Assembly (NCBI GenBank): GCA_004010275.1
Contig: RBWT01000087.1
Location: forward strand, 1-33,260
Source: Streptomyces huasconensis
GTDB lineage: Bacteria > Actinomycetota > Actinomycetes > Streptomycetales > Streptomycetaceae
Direction of reading: 5' to 3'
DNA: 33,260 nucleotides
Part shown: positions 23,399 through 33,180 of the stretch, one piece after another
Layout of the letters: every line of letters starts with the position of its first letter
Numbering within the stretch: position 1 is the stretch's first letter
Position numbers and translations under genes: made by a program
Notes under the pieces: model-generated
What the model was told of the DNA's origin: nothing
Seen by the model: the letters and a program-made list of their open reading frames with translations, nothing else
Database searches by the model: none

Positions 23399-25625
23399 GT
23401 GGAGAACGAGACCCACTACGCCGAGGCCGTCATCGACAACGGCACGTTCGGCACCCGCACCATCCGCTTCGAGACGGGCCGCCTCGCCCGTCAGGCCGCC
23501 GGCTCCGCCGTGGCCTACCTGGACGACGACACGATGGTCCTCTCGGCCACCACCGCGTCCAAGAAGCCCAAGGACCAGCTCGACTTCTTCCCCCTCACGG
23601 TGGACGTCGAGGAGCGCATGTACTCGGCCGGCAAGATCCCCGGCTCCTTCTTCCGCCGCGAGGGCCGCCCGTCCGAGGACGCGATCCTCACGTGCCGCCT
23701 GATCGACCGGCCGCTGCGTCCTTCCTTCAAGAAGGGCCTGCGCAACGAGATCCAGGTCGTCGAGACGATCATGGCGCTCAACCCCGACCACTTGTACGAC
23801 GTGGTCGCGATCAACGCCGCCTCCTGCTCCACGCAGCTGGCCGGCCTGCCCTTCTCGGGTCCGATCGGTGCCACGCGCGTGGCGCTCATCAAGGGCCAGT
23901 GGGTCGCCTTCCCGACCCACACCGAGCTCGAGGACGCCGTCTTCGACATGGTCGTCGCCGGTCGCGTCCTGGAGGACGGCGACGTCGCGATCATGATGGT
24001 CGAGGCCGAGGCCACCGAGAAGACCATCGAGCTCGTCAAGGGCGGCGCCGAGGCGCCGACCGAGGAGGTCGTGGCCGCCGGTCTCGAGGCCTCGAAGCCC
24101 TTCATCAAGCTCCTGTGCAAGGCCCAGTCGGACCTCGCCGCCAAGGCCGCCAAGCCGGTCGGCGAGTTCCCGATCTTCCTCGACTACGAGGACGACGTCC
24201 TGGAGGCCCTGACCGCCGCGGTCAAGACCGAGCTGGCCCAGGCGCTCACCATCGCCGGCAAGCAGGAGCGCGAGGCCGAGCTGGAGCGCGTCAAGGCGCT
24301 GGCCGGCGAGAAGCTGCTCCCGCAGTTCGAGGGCCGCGAGAAGGAGATCTCCGCCGCGTACCGCTCGCTGACCAAGTCCCTGGTCCGTGAGCGCGTCATC
24401 AAGGAGAAGAAGCGGATCGACGGCCGCGGTGTCACCGACATCCGCACCCTCGCCGCCGAGGTCGAGGCCATCCCGCGCGTGCACGGTTCGGCGCTGTTCG
24501 AGCGCGGCGAGACCCAGATCCTGGGTGTCACCACGCTGAACATGCTCCGCATGGAGCAGCAGCTCGACACGCTCTCCCCGGTGACGCGCAAGCGCTACAT
24601 GCACAACTACAACTTCCCGCCGTACTCCACCGGTGAGACCGGCCGCGTCGGCTCCCCCAAGCGCCGCGAGATCGGCCACGGCGCCCTCGCCGAACGCGCG
24701 ATCGTGCCGGTGCTGCCGACGCGCGAGGAGTTCCCCTACGCGATCCGTCAGGTCTCCGAGGCCCTCGGCTCCAACGGCTCGACGTCCATGGGCTCCGTCT
24801 GCGCCTCCACCATGTCGCTGCTGAACGCCGGTGTGCCGCTGAAGGCCGCCGTCGCCGGTATCGCCATGGGGCTGATCTCCCAGGAGATCGACGGCGAGAC
24901 GCACTACGTCACCCTCACCGACATCCTCGGTGCGGAGGACGCCTTCGGCGACATGGACTTCAAGGTCGCCGGCACGAAGCAGTTCGTGACCGCGCTCCAG
25001 CTCGACACCAAGCTCGACGGCATCCCCGCCTCGGTCCTGGCCGCCGCGCTGAAGCAGGCCCGTGACGCGCGTCTGCACATCCTCGACGTGATGAACGAGG
25101 CCATCGACGTCCCGGACGAGATGTCCCCGAACGCCCCGCGGATCATCACCGTCAAGATCCCCGTGGACAAGATCGGTGAGGTCATCGGCCCCAAGGGCAA
25201 GATGATCAACCAGATCCAGGAGGACACCGCGCCGACATCACGATCGAGGACGACGGCACCATCTACATCGGTGCCGCCGACGCCCGGCCGCCGAGGCCGC
25301 CCGCGCCACGATCAACGGCATCGCCAACCCGACCATGCCGGAGGTCGGCGAGCGCTACCTGGGCACCGTCGTGAAGACGACGACCTTCGGCGCGTTCGTC
25401 TCCCTCATGCCGGGCAAGGACGGTCTGCTGCACATCTCGCAGATCCGCAAGCTCGCCGGCGGCAAGCGCGTGGAGAACGTCGAGGACGTCGTCGGCGTGG
25501 GCCAGAAGGTCCAGGTCGAGATCGCCGAGATCGACTCCCGCGGCAAGCTCTCCCTCATCCCCGTCATCGACGGCGAAGAGGGCGACGAGCAGGCCGCCGA
25601 CCAGAAGGACGACACCGACAAGTGA
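23399..25625 (+). CDS. pnp: Polyribonucleotide nucleotidyltransferase (two apparent frameshifts near the KH domain)
   Basis: PNPase degrades RNA 3'-5' using phosphate and, in Streptomyces, also adds 3' tails. Two RNase PH domains span about 15-150 and 330-550 (active-site segment DILGAEDAFGDMDF), joined by a helical domain. The KH domain (GPKGK near residue 598) and the S1 domain (GERYLGTVVKTTTFGAFVSL onwards) follow. The frame breaks twice: one base is missing near 25229 (ACCGCGCC, expected ACCGGCGCC) and one near 25291 (GACGCCCGG, expected GACGGCCCGG). With both restored the product is 742 aa, the family length. The long uninterrupted frame to 26905 is a read-through artefact. GTG start at 23399 has AGGAG close upstream. 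It overlaps the peptidase start by GTGA. Confidence 0.9.
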
Positions 25626-27002
25626 CGTCGCGTAGCACCACGACGACGGCCCGCACCTCCTCGGAGGCGCGGGGCCGTCGCCCGTACCCAAACCCTCATC
25701 AAGGGCGAGCACGGCATCGGGACCGTCCGCAGGACGACCCTCCCCGGAGGCCTGCGCGTCGTCACGGAGACCCTGCCCTCCGTCCGCTCGGCGACCTTCG
25801 GGATCTGGGCGAGCGTCGGCTCGCGCGACGAGACCCCGTCGCTGAACGGCGCCACGCACTACCTGGAGCACCTCCTCTTCAAGGGCACCAAGAAGCGCAG
25901 CGCCCTCGACATCTCCTCCGCGCTCGACGCGGTCGGCGGCGAGATGAACGCCTTCACGGCGAAGGAGTACACCTGCTACTACGCACGCGTGCTCGACACC
26001 GACCTGCCGCTCGCCATCGATGTCGTCTGCGACATGCTGACGGGCTCCCTGATCCGCCAGGAGGACGTCGACGCCGAGCGCGGCGTCATCCTCGAAGAGA
26101 TCGCGATGACCGAGGACGACCCGGGCGACTGCGTGCACGACCTGTTCGCGCACACCATGCTCGGCGACACCCCCCTCGGCCGCCCGGTCCTCGGCACCGA
26201 GGAGACGATCAACGCCCTCGACGCCGACCGCATCCGCCGCTTCTACAAGAAGCACTACGACCCGACGCGCCTGGTCGTCGCCGCCGCGGGCAACGTCGAC
26301 CACAACAAGGTCGTACGCCAGGTCCGCGCCGCCTTCGAGAAGGCCGGCGCCCTCACGCGCACCGACGCCACCCCGATGCCGCCGCGCCAGGGCTCGCGCG
26401 CGCTGCGCACCGCGGGCCGCGTCGAGGTCATCAACCGCAAGACCGAGCAGGCCCACGTCATCCTCGGCATGCCGGGCCTCGCCCGCACCGACGAGCGCCG
26501 CTGGGCGCTGGGTGTCCTGAACACCGCGCTCGGCGGCGGCATGTCCTCGCGCCTCTTCCAGGAGGTGCGGGAGAAGCGAGGCCTCGCCTACAGCGTGTAC
26601 TCGTACACCTCGGGCTTCGCCGACACCGGCCTCTTCGGTGTGTACGCGGGCTGCCGCCCCAGCCAGGTGCACGACGTCCTGAAGATCTGCCGCGACGAAC
26701 TGGACCGCGTCGCCGAGCACGGCCTGTCGGACGACGAGATCGGGCGCGCCATCGGCCAGCTCGCGGGCTCCACCGTCCTCGGCCTGGAGGACACCGGCGC
26801 CCTGATGAACCGCATCGGCAAGAGCGAGCTGTGCTGGGGCGAGCACATGTCGGTCGACGAGATGCTCGCCAAGATCTCGGCGGTCACCCCCGACGAGGTG
26901 CGTGACGTGGCCCGCGACGTGCTCGGCCACCGCCCGTCCCTGGCGGCCATCGGCCCCCTCAAGGACAAGCAGGCGGCCCGCCTCCACGACGCGGTCGCGT
27001 AG
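25622..27002 (+). CDS. M16 family zinc metallopeptidase (frameshift near N-terminus)
   Basis: About 459 residues. The inverted zinc motif HxxEH reads HYLEH at 25857-25871, with the downstream acidic ligand region in ERGVILEEIAM. The C-terminal half (inactive M16 domain) contains the GGGMSSRLFQEVREKRGLAY signature. The GTG at 25622 overlaps the pnp stop; its frame (TSRSTTTTARTSS) leaves the main frame at a GGGG run (25671-25674) that appears to have one G too many. Without it the protein is continuous. In the main frame no ATG or GTG lies between the pnp stop and the conserved domain, which supports an indel rather than a later start. Such peptidases follow pnp throughout Streptomyces; substrates are unknown. 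Confidence 0.87.
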
Positions 27003-27045
27003 GTAGCGCAGTCCCCGCAAGGGACCGACGTAAGGAATGAAGGAC

Positions 27046-27799
27046 ATGAGCAAGCTGCGCGTGGCGGTCATCGGTGCCAAGGGCCGCATCGGCTCCGAGG
27101 CCGTCAAGGCCGTCGAGGCCGCCGACGACATGGAACTGGTCGCCGCACTCGGCCGGGGCGACGAGCTGCGGACGCTGGTGGACACCGGCGCCCAGGTCGC
27201 GGTCGAGCTGACCCACCCCGACTCGGTGATGGACAACCTCGACTTCTGCGTGGGCCACGGCATCCACGCCGTGGTCGGCACGACGGGCTGGACCGACGAG
27301 CGCCTCGCGCGGCTGCGCACCTCGCTGGCGGCATCGCCGGAGACGGGCGTGCTCATCGCCCCGAACTTCTCCATCGGCGCGGTCCTGACGATGAAGTTCG
27401 CGCAGATCGCCGCGCCCTACTTCGAGTCCGTCGAGGTCGTCGAGCTGCACCACCCGAACAAGGCCGACGCCCCCAGCGGCACCGCCTCGCGCCTCCGCCC
27501 AGCTCATCGCCGAGGCGCGCAGGGAAGCGGGCAGCGCCCCGCAGCCCGACGCCACGACGACGGCCCTGGACGGCGCCCGCGGCGCGGACGTCGACGGCGT
27601 ACGGGTCCACTCCGTGCGCCTGCGCGGCCTCCTGGCCCACCAGGAGGTCCTGCTCGGCGGCGAGGGCGAGACCCTGACCGTGCGCCACGACTCGCTGCAC
27701 CACAGCAGCTTCATGCCGGGCATCCTGCTCGGTGCACGCCGTGTGGTGAGCACTCCGGGTCTGACGTTCGGCCTGGAACGCTTCCTGGACCTCGGCTGA
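27046..27799 (+). CDS. dapB: 4-hydroxy-tetrahydrodipicolinate reductase (apparent frameshift)
   Basis: DapB reduces the DapA product with NAD(P)H in diaminopimelate/lysine synthesis. The nucleotide-binding loop GAKGRIG is at 10-16, and the catalytic/substrate motif HHPNKADAPSGT is at 135-146, with H135/H136 and K139. After SGTASR the frame shifts: one extra base near 27494-27499 (CGCCTCCGCC). Beyond it the family C-terminus AQLIAEARREAGS ... FGLERFLDLG follows, ending at 27799. Removing one base gives 250 aa, the usual length. ATG 27046 is preferred over 27037 because AAGGA lies about 10 nt upstream and it matches the family N-terminus. Confidence 0.9.
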
Positions 27800-27816
27800 C
27801 CCGGGAAGCGGACCCC

Positions 27817-28269
27817 ATGCGAGCGAAGATCACCTACGCCGTCACGGCTGCCGTCCTGGTCGTCTACTTCGTCCTGGTCGGCAGCCGCGGCGTGCTCCTG
27901 ATACAGCACGGCACCGCGCTGACCGTCACCTTCGGCGTCGCGGTGCTGATCCTGCCGTTCATCGGCGTCTGGTTCCTCTGGAAGAACACCCAGTTCGTCC
28001 AGCGCGCCAACCGCCTCGCCGCCGAACTGGAGGCCGAAGGCGGCCTGCCCGTCGACGAGTTGAGGCGCACGCCCTCGGGCCGTATCGACCGCGACTCGGC
28101 CGACGAGGTCTTCGCCCGCCGCAAGGCCGAGACGGAGGACGCGCCGGACGACTGGCGCTGCTGGTTCCGCCTCGCCGTCGCCTACCACGACGCGCGGGAC
28201 ACCCCCCGGGCCCGTAAGGCGATGCAGCGAGCCATCGCCCTGCACGCGGGCAAGCCGGTGAACGTCTAG
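27817..28269 (+). CDS. Small membrane protein with TPR-like C-terminus
   Basis: A 150-aa protein. Two transmembrane helices (about 5-24 and 36-55) precede a cytoplasmic part with a predicted helix pair of TPR type (DWRCWFRLAVAYHDARDTPR to RKAMQRAIAL). Starts 17 nt after the dapB stop with GGGAAGCGGA upstream, so it is probably co-transcribed with dapB. It is a conserved Streptomyces protein of unknown function as far as I can tell. Confidence 0.82.
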   Translation: MRAKITYAVTAAVLVVYFVLVGSRGVLLIQHGTALTVTFGVAVLILPFIGVWFLWKNTQFVQRANRLAAELEAEGGLPVDELRRTPSGRIDRDSADEVFARRKAETEDAPDDWRCWFRLAVAYHDARDTPRARKAMQRAIALHAGKPVNV

Positions 28270-28314
28270 CGGCCGGAGAACGCCGCACGCATGGAGCGGC
28301 CCGGGCCCGCGGCC

Positions 28315-28876
28315 TCAGGCCGTGACGCGGTACTCGTCGGCCCATACCTCGATGGAGTCCGCGGCCCGGTTGAACGCCTCGTGCCGCGCCAGGAAGTCGG
28401 CGTTCCGATCGGTCAGCAACAACTGCTGCCCGTCACCCGCCGCATCACGGCGTACGAGGATGAGGGCCTGCCCCTGCACCGTGCGGGGCAGGCCGAGCCA
28501 CCGCACCGGCTGCTGGGCGGTCCGCACGGCCTCGACCTGCGCCCACGGCACCGTCCGCGTCCTCAGGAAGTGGACCCTGCGCACGCCACGCGCGCTCACC
28601 CAGGTGCCCACGCGCAGCAGCCGCAGCGCGCCCGCGATGCAGAGCACCGCGAGGCCCGCGCAGAGCGGCCGCGCCCGCGAGCGACTCCGCGAACGCGATG
28701 ATCACAGAGGCGAAGAGGACATAAGAGGCGAGCAGCAGCACAAGCGCGGCGACGCCCACCCGCCAGGGACCGGGGCGGTAGGGACGCCGCCACTGATCGC
28801 GGTCCTCGAAGGGCAGCGCGGCATCGAGTGACGCGTCGTCGAAAGCGCGATCCGCGGTCAGGAAAGGCAGGGGCAC
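28315..28876 (-). CDS. PH-domain-like membrane protein (apparent frameshift)
   Basis: Two frames on the minus strand belong together. The N-terminal part (from ATG at 28876) has an acidic stretch and one transmembrane helix (about 38-62). The second part begins in a second hydrophobic segment (LAVLCIAGALRLLRVG) and contains a bacterial PH-like domain (RGVRRVHFLRTRTVPWAQVEAV onward) ending at 28315. One extra base within GC-rich 28660-28685 explains the shift; without it the product is 186 aa. Two-helix plus PH-like proteins of this kind are common in actinomycetes, with no known enzymatic role. It is convergent with the small membrane protein gene. Confidence 0.75.
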
Positions 28877-28985
28877 GGGCTGGTCCTCACTCGATCCACG
28901 CAGGGGCTGTGCCCGGTGAGGCTACCGAGCCGTGCCCCGCGCCACCACCCTTGGGGGGCCGGACGAGTGCTCAGGACCGGCCAGG

Positions 28986-29225
28986 TCAGCGCCCGTCCGC
29001 GGCCTCGGACTGCTGCGTCCGAGCGGGTGACTGATCGGGGGACATGGCGGGCATCCCGAAGAGCAGGGAGCCCACGAGACCGGCCACGACGGTCAGGCCG
29101 ATGAGCGCACGGCCCGCGATCTGACTGGCCGACGCGCGCTCACGGGGTGGGGGAGTGACATTGCTGCGGAACTTGTCGGCTTCGGCGATGAAGGCGAACG
29201 GGACGGGCTCTCGCCGACGGAACAT
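28986..29225 (-). CDS. Small membrane protein, 79 aa
   Basis: A short protein with a basic start (MFRRREPVPFAFIAEADKF), one transmembrane helix (about 39-58: RALIGLTVVAGLVGSLLFG) and a polar tail. GAGGAG lies about 11 nt before the ATG. It is divergent from thyX and 109 bp upstream of the PH-like gene on the same strand. The N-terminal wording looks protein-like rather than a shadow, but no family is recognised. Confidence 0.6.
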   Translation of the reverse strand: MFRRREPVPFAFIAEADKFRSNVTPPPRERASASQIAGRALIGLTVVAGLVGSLLFGMPAMSPDQSPARTQQSEAADGR

Positions 29226-29415
29226 GGGGCGCGCTTCTCCTCATGGGTCTCGAACGTTCTCTCTTGACTCGATAGACGATCGAATCGCCCAAAAGGTGCC
29301 CCGTTTCGGCAAATTAGTCGAAGAATGTCGTGGCGGGTCACCGAACGGCGGATTGTCGGTGCCGGGCCATAGAGTGGGCGCCGCCCGAGTGATGCACATG
29401 GAAGGACCCCCGCCT

Positions 29416-30156
29416 GTGAGCGAGACCCCCACCGAAGACCTCAAGCCCAGCTTCCGCAGCGAGGTCACCGTCGAGCTCGTGAAGCACGCCGCCACCGACT
29501 CCGACGTCCTGTGGGCCGCCCGTGTCTCCACGGCGGGCGAGCAGTCCCTCGACGAGCTCCAGAAGGACCCGGAGCGCTCCAAGGGGCTGATCAACTACCT
29601 GATGCGGGACCGCCACGGCAGCCCGTTCGAGCACAACTCGATGACGTTCTTCATCAGCGCCCCCATCTTCGTCTTCCGCGAGTTCATGCGACACCGCGTC
29701 GGCTGGTCGTACAACGAGGAATCGGGTCGCTACAGGGAGCTGGAGCCCGTCTTCTACGTCCCCGACGAGTCCCGCAAGCTGGTCCAGGAAGGCCGCCCCG
29801 GCAAGTACGTCTTCGTCGAGGGCACGCAGGCCCAGCAGGAGCTGACGGGCCGCGTCATGGAGGACTCCTACCGCCAGGCGTACGAGGCGTATCAGGAGAT
29901 GCTCGCCGCCGGCGTCGCCCGCGAGGTCGCCCGCGCGGTGCTCCCCGTCGGCCTCTACTCCTCGATGTACGCGACGTGCAACGCCCGTTCGCTGATGCAC
30001 TTCCTTGGCCTCCGCACGCAGCACGAGCTGGCCAAGGTCCCCTCCTTCCCGCAGCGCGAGATCGAGATGGTCGGCGAGAAGATGGAGCAGCACTGGGCGG
30101 AACTGATGCCGCTCACCCATGCGGCCTTCAACAAGAACGGACGCGTGGCGCCGTAA
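29416..30156 (+). CDS. thyX: Flavin-dependent thymidylate synthase ThyX
   Basis: ThyX makes dTMP from dUMP with FAD, NADPH and methylene-tetrahydrofolate, replacing ThyA. The 246-aa product has HGSPFEH at 67-73 and the dUMP/FAD signature R92-H-R94 ... S103-GRY. Between RHR and the Ser there are eight residues, against the usual seven. The C-terminal part (ARAVLPVGLYSSMYATCNARS) is typical of the family. GTG 29416 has GGAAGGA 9 nt upstream; the longer frame from 29155 includes the divergent promoter region and is rejected. A strong hairpin follows the gene. Confidence 0.95.
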   Translation: MSETPTEDLKPSFRSEVTVELVKHAATDSDVLWAARVSTAGEQSLDELQKDPERSKGLINYLMRDRHGSPFEHNSMTFFISAPIFVFREFMRHRVGWSYNEESGRYRELEPVFYVPDESRKLVQEGRPGKYVFVEGTQAQQELTGRVMEDSYRQAYEAYQEMLAAGVAREVARAVLPVGLYSSMYATCNARSLMHFLGLRTQHELAKVPSFPQREIEMVGEKMEQHWAELMPLTHAAFNKNGRVAP

Positions 30157-30181
30157 GGCACTGATGTACGGATGCGCGGAG

Positions 30182-30207
30182 CGAAGTGTCCGTATTGCGG
30201 CACTTCG
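30182..30207. terminator. Weak hairpin after thyX
   Basis: A 7-bp stem CGAAGTG (30182-30188) / CACTTCG (30201-30207) with a 12-nt loop precedes the much stronger hairpin downstream. It may assist termination or 3'-end protection. Confidence 0.4.
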
Positions 30208-30232
30208 TGAAGTTCATCTAGCCTGATCAAAC

Positions 30233-30276
30233 GGACCCGGCACTGCCTGAACCCCCGAGCAGGCAGTGCCGGGTCC
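30233..30276. terminator. Strong terminator hairpin after thyX
   Basis: A perfect 17-bp stem (30233-30249 with 30260-30276) and a 10-nt loop, starting GGACCCGG and ending CCGGGTCC. No U-tract, as is common in Streptomyces. Confidence 0.85.
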
Positions 30277-30332
30277 TCACGTGACAGGCCCCCTCACGTC
30301 CCCCGAGGGCAGACCCCGCGCTGAGCAGCGAG

Positions 30333-30345
30333 TAGCGTGTTACCC
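30333..30345 (+). promoter_or_regulatory. -10 box placed for a leaderless dapA transcript
   Basis: TAGCGT (30333-30338) lies 7 nt before the dapA ATG, and no Shine-Dalgarno sequence is present. That spacing is typical for leaderless actinomycete mRNAs starting at the A of the ATG. No strong -35 is seen. Confidence 0.55.
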
Positions 30346-31246
30346 ATGGCTCCGACCTCCACTCCGCAGACCCCCTTCGGGAGGGTCCTCACCGCCATGG
30401 TCACGCCCTTCACGGCGGACGGCGCACTCGACCTCGACGGCGCGCAGCAGCTCGCCGCCCACCTGGTGGACGCAGGCAATGACGGCCTCGTCATCAACGG
30501 CACCACCGGTGAGTCCCCGACCGTCAGTGACGCGGAGAAAAACGATCTCGTACGAGCCGTACTGGACGCCGTCGGAGACCGCGCCCACGTCGTCGCGGTG
30601 CGTCGGCACCAACGACACCCGCCACAGCATCGAGCTGGCCCGCGCCGCCGAGCAGGCCGGCGCCCACGGCCTCCTGACCGTCACGCCGTACTACAACAAG
30701 CCCCCGCAAGAGGGCCTGCTCCGGCACTTCACGGCGATCGCGGACAGCACCGACCTGCCGGTCATGCTGTACGACATCCCGGGCCGCAGCGGCGTACCGA
30801 TCAACACCGAGACGATCGTCCGCCTCGCCGAGCACCCCCGCATCGTCGCCAACAAGGACGCCAAGGGCGACCTGGGCCGCGCCAGCTGGGCCATCGCCCG
30901 CTCCGGCCTCGCCTGGTACTCCGGCGACGACATGCTGAACCTCCCGCTCCTGTCGGTCGGCGCGTGCGGCTTCGTCTCCGTCGTCGGCCATGTCGTCACC
31001 CCCGAGCTGCGCGCGATGCTCGAAGCGCACCTGACGGGCGACGTCCAGAAGGCCACGGAGATCCACCAGAAGCTGCTCCCCGTCTTCACCGGCATGTTCC
31101 GCACGCAGGGCGTGATCACGACGAAGGCGGCACTCGCCCTCCAGGGCCGCCCCGCGGGCCCGCTGCGCCTGCCGATGGTGGAGCTGACGCCCGAGGAGAC
31201 GGCGCAGCTCAAGATCGACCTCGCCGCCGGCGGGGTACAGCTGTAG
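30346..31246 (+). CDS. dapA: 4-hydroxy-tetrahydrodipicolinate synthase (apparent frameshift)
   Basis: DapA condenses pyruvate and aspartate semialdehyde, the first committed step to diaminopimelate. The N-terminal frame has GTTGES (52-57) and runs to HVVA (84); the C-terminal frame starts VGTND and contains PYYNKP (Tyr about 116) and the Schiff-base lysine in NKDAK (about K170). Between them GCGGTGCGTC appears to carry one extra base (T at 30600; expected GCGGGCGTC-like). Without it the protein is 299 aa, the normal length. ATG 30346 gives the family-like start with no ribosome site, consistent with a leaderless mRNA. The open frame continuing into rnj is coincidental. Confidence 0.9.
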
Positions 31247-31353
31247 CCACAGACTTCACAACTGAATACGTCCCGAACAACAACTGCTACTGCACGAACG
31301 TCATACGCGCACGTGCCCCGGAGGTACGTGGCGCGCGTGGTGAGGAGAGTCTT

Positions 31354-33039
31354 TTGAGTCATCCGCATCCTGAACTCGGCGCCCCGCCGAAGCTCCCGAA
31401 GGGCGGCCTGCGGGTCACCCCGCTCGGCGGCCTCGGCGAGATCGGCCGCAACATGACCGTCTTCGAGTACAACGGTCGCCTGCTGATCGTCGACTGCGGA
31501 GTGCTCTTCCCCGAGGAGGAGCAGCCCGGAATCGACCTGATCCTGCCGGACTTCTCGTCCATCAGGGACCGCCTCGACGACATCGAGGGCATCGTCCTCA
31601 CGCACGGCCACGAGGACCACATCGGCGGTGTCCCCTTCCTCCTGCGCGAGAAGCCGGACATCCCGCTGATCGGCTCCAAGCTCACCCTCGCGCTGATCGA
31701 GGCGAAGCTCCAGGAGCACCGCATCCGTCCGTACACGCTCGAGGTCGTCGAGGGCGACCGCGAGCACCTGGGCCCGTTCGACTGCGAGTTCATCGCCGTC
31801 AACCACTCCATCCCGGACGCCCTGGCCGTCGCCATCCGCACCCCCGCGGGCATGGTCGTCGCCACCGGCGACTTCAAGATGGACCAGCTGCCGATGGACG
31901 GCCGCCTCACCGACCTGCACGCGTTCGCACGGCTGAGCGAGGAAGGCATCGACCTTCTCCTCTCCGACTCCACGAACGCCGAGGTCCCCGGCTTTGTCCC
32001 GCCCGAGCGCGACATCTCGAACGTGATCCGCGGTGTCTTCGCCGGCGCCCAGAAGCGCATCATCGTCGCCAGCTTCGCCAGCCACGTGCACCGCATCCAG
32101 CAGGTCCTGGACGCCGCCCATGAGTACGGCCGCAGAGTGGCCTTCGTCGGCCGCTCGATGGTCCGCAACATGGGCATCGCCCGTGACCTCGGCTACCTCC
32201 GCGTCCCGCCGGGCCTCGTCGTCGACGTGAAGACACTCGACGACCTGCCGGACAACGAGGTCGTCCTGGTCTGCACGGGCTCCCAGGGCGAGCCGATGGC
32301 CGCGCTCTCCCGCATGGCCAACCGCGACCACCAGATCCGCATCGTCCAGGGCGACACGGTGATCCTGGCGTCGTCGCTCATCCCGGGCAACGAGAACGCG
32401 GTCTACCGCGTGATCAACGGTCTGACCCGCTGGGGCGCCAACGTCGTCCACAAGGGCAACGCGAAGGTGCACGTCTCCGGCCACGCCTCGGCCGGCGAGC
32501 TGCTGTACTTCTACAACATCTGCAAGCCCAAGAATCTGATGCCGGTCCACGGCGAATGGCGTCACCTGCGCGCCAACGCCGAGCTGGGCGCCCTCACCGG
32601 AGTCCCGCACGACCGCATCGTCATCGCCGAGGACGGCGTCGTCGTCGACCTCGTCGAGGGCAAGGCCAAGATCGTCGGCAAGGTCCAGGCCGGATACGTG
32701 TACGTGGACGGCCTCTCCGTCGGTGATGTCGGCGAGCCCGCGCTGAAGGACCGCAAGATCCTCGGGGATGAGGGCATCATCTCGGTCTTCGTGGTGGTGG
32801 ACTCCAGCACCGGCAAGATCACCGGCGGCCCCCACATCCAGGCCCGCGGCTCGGGCATCGACGACGGGGTCTTCACCACCGTCATCCCGAAGATCCAGGA
32901 AGTCCTGGAGAGGTCGGCCCAGGACGGCGTCGTCGAACCCCACCAGCTGCAGCAACTCATCCGCCGCACGCTGGGCAAGTGGGTCTCGGACAACTACCGC
33001 CGACGCCCGATGATCCTGCCGGTCGTCGTGGAGGTCTGA
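31354..33039 (+). CDS. rnj: Ribonuclease J
   Basis: A 561-aa metallo-beta-lactamase/beta-CASP ribonuclease with endo- and 5'-exonuclease activity in rRNA maturation and mRNA decay. The zinc motif HGHEDH is at 84-89; GDFKMDQL (about 171-178) and HVSGHAS (near residue 372) supply further metal or catalytic positions, and the beta-CASP domain lies between. The C-terminal domain ends RRRPMILPVVVEV. The TTG at 31354 is chosen because GAGGAG lies 7 nt upstream and the family N-terminus starts there; total length equals that known for Streptomyces RNase J. The 107-bp gap after dapA probably holds its leader. Confidence 0.95.
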   Translation: MSHPHPELGAPPKLPKGGLRVTPLGGLGEIGRNMTVFEYNGRLLIVDCGVLFPEEEQPGIDLILPDFSSIRDRLDDIEGIVLTHGHEDHIGGVPFLLREKPDIPLIGSKLTLALIEAKLQEHRIRPYTLEVVEGDREHLGPFDCEFIAVNHSIPDALAVAIRTPAGMVVATGDFKMDQLPMDGRLTDLHAFARLSEEGIDLLLSDSTNAEVPGFVPPERDISNVIRGVFAGAQKRIIVASFASHVHRIQQVLDAAHEYGRRVAFVGRSMVRNMGIARDLGYLRVPPGLVVDVKTLDDLPDNEVVLVCTGSQGEPMAALSRMANRDHQIRIVQGDTVILASSLIPGNENAVYRVINGLTRWGANVVHKGNAKVHVSGHASAGELLYFYNICKPKNLMPVHGEWRHLRANAELGALTGVPHDRIVIAEDGVVVDLVEGKAKIVGKVQAGYVYVDGLSVGDVGEPALKDRKILGDEGIISVFVVVDSSTGKITGGPHIQARGSGIDDGVFTTVIPKIQEVLERSAQDGVVEPHQLQQLIRRTLGKWVSDNYRRRPMILPVVVEV

Positions 33040-33060
33040 CCCTCCTGACAGCGTGGTCAG

Positions 33061-33100
33061 CGGAGCGGGCGCTCGATTGTCATCGAGGCGCCCCGCTCCG
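33061..33100 (+). terminator. Terminator hairpin after rnj
   Basis: A GC-rich inverted repeat (33061-33077 with 33082-33100; CGGAGCGGG pairing CCCGCTCCG, plus CTCGAT/ATCGAG) with small bulges and a 4-nt loop lies 21 nt after the rnj stop and is followed by TTAGGTTT. Confidence 0.8.
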
Positions 33101-33180
33101 TTAGGTTTACGGCTCCGCCCAACCGGGAAGCACCGCGCACCTACGTGCGAGGGACGAACCGAACGGGGCGGGAAATCCGA

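Noticed and set aside
22787..25078. Minus-strand 763-aa ORF opposite rpsO and pnp
   Set aside because: A shadow of highly biased pnp codons, running through two conserved genes.
25200..25300. Programmed ribosomal frameshift in pnp
   Set aside because: No slippery heptamer followed by a stable structure, and two separate shifts would be needed; missing bases explain both.
23399..26905. Single 1168-aa plus-strand protein from pnp into the peptidase gene
   Set aside because: After the break near 25229 it reads an out-of-frame Arg/Pro-rich sequence. The real PNPase end and the M16 peptidase are in other frames, so this is not a fusion.
30337..33039. DapA-RNase J fusion ORF of 900 aa
   Set aside because: The stretch between the dapA frame break and the rnj TTG is out of frame; rnj has its own ribosome site and start.
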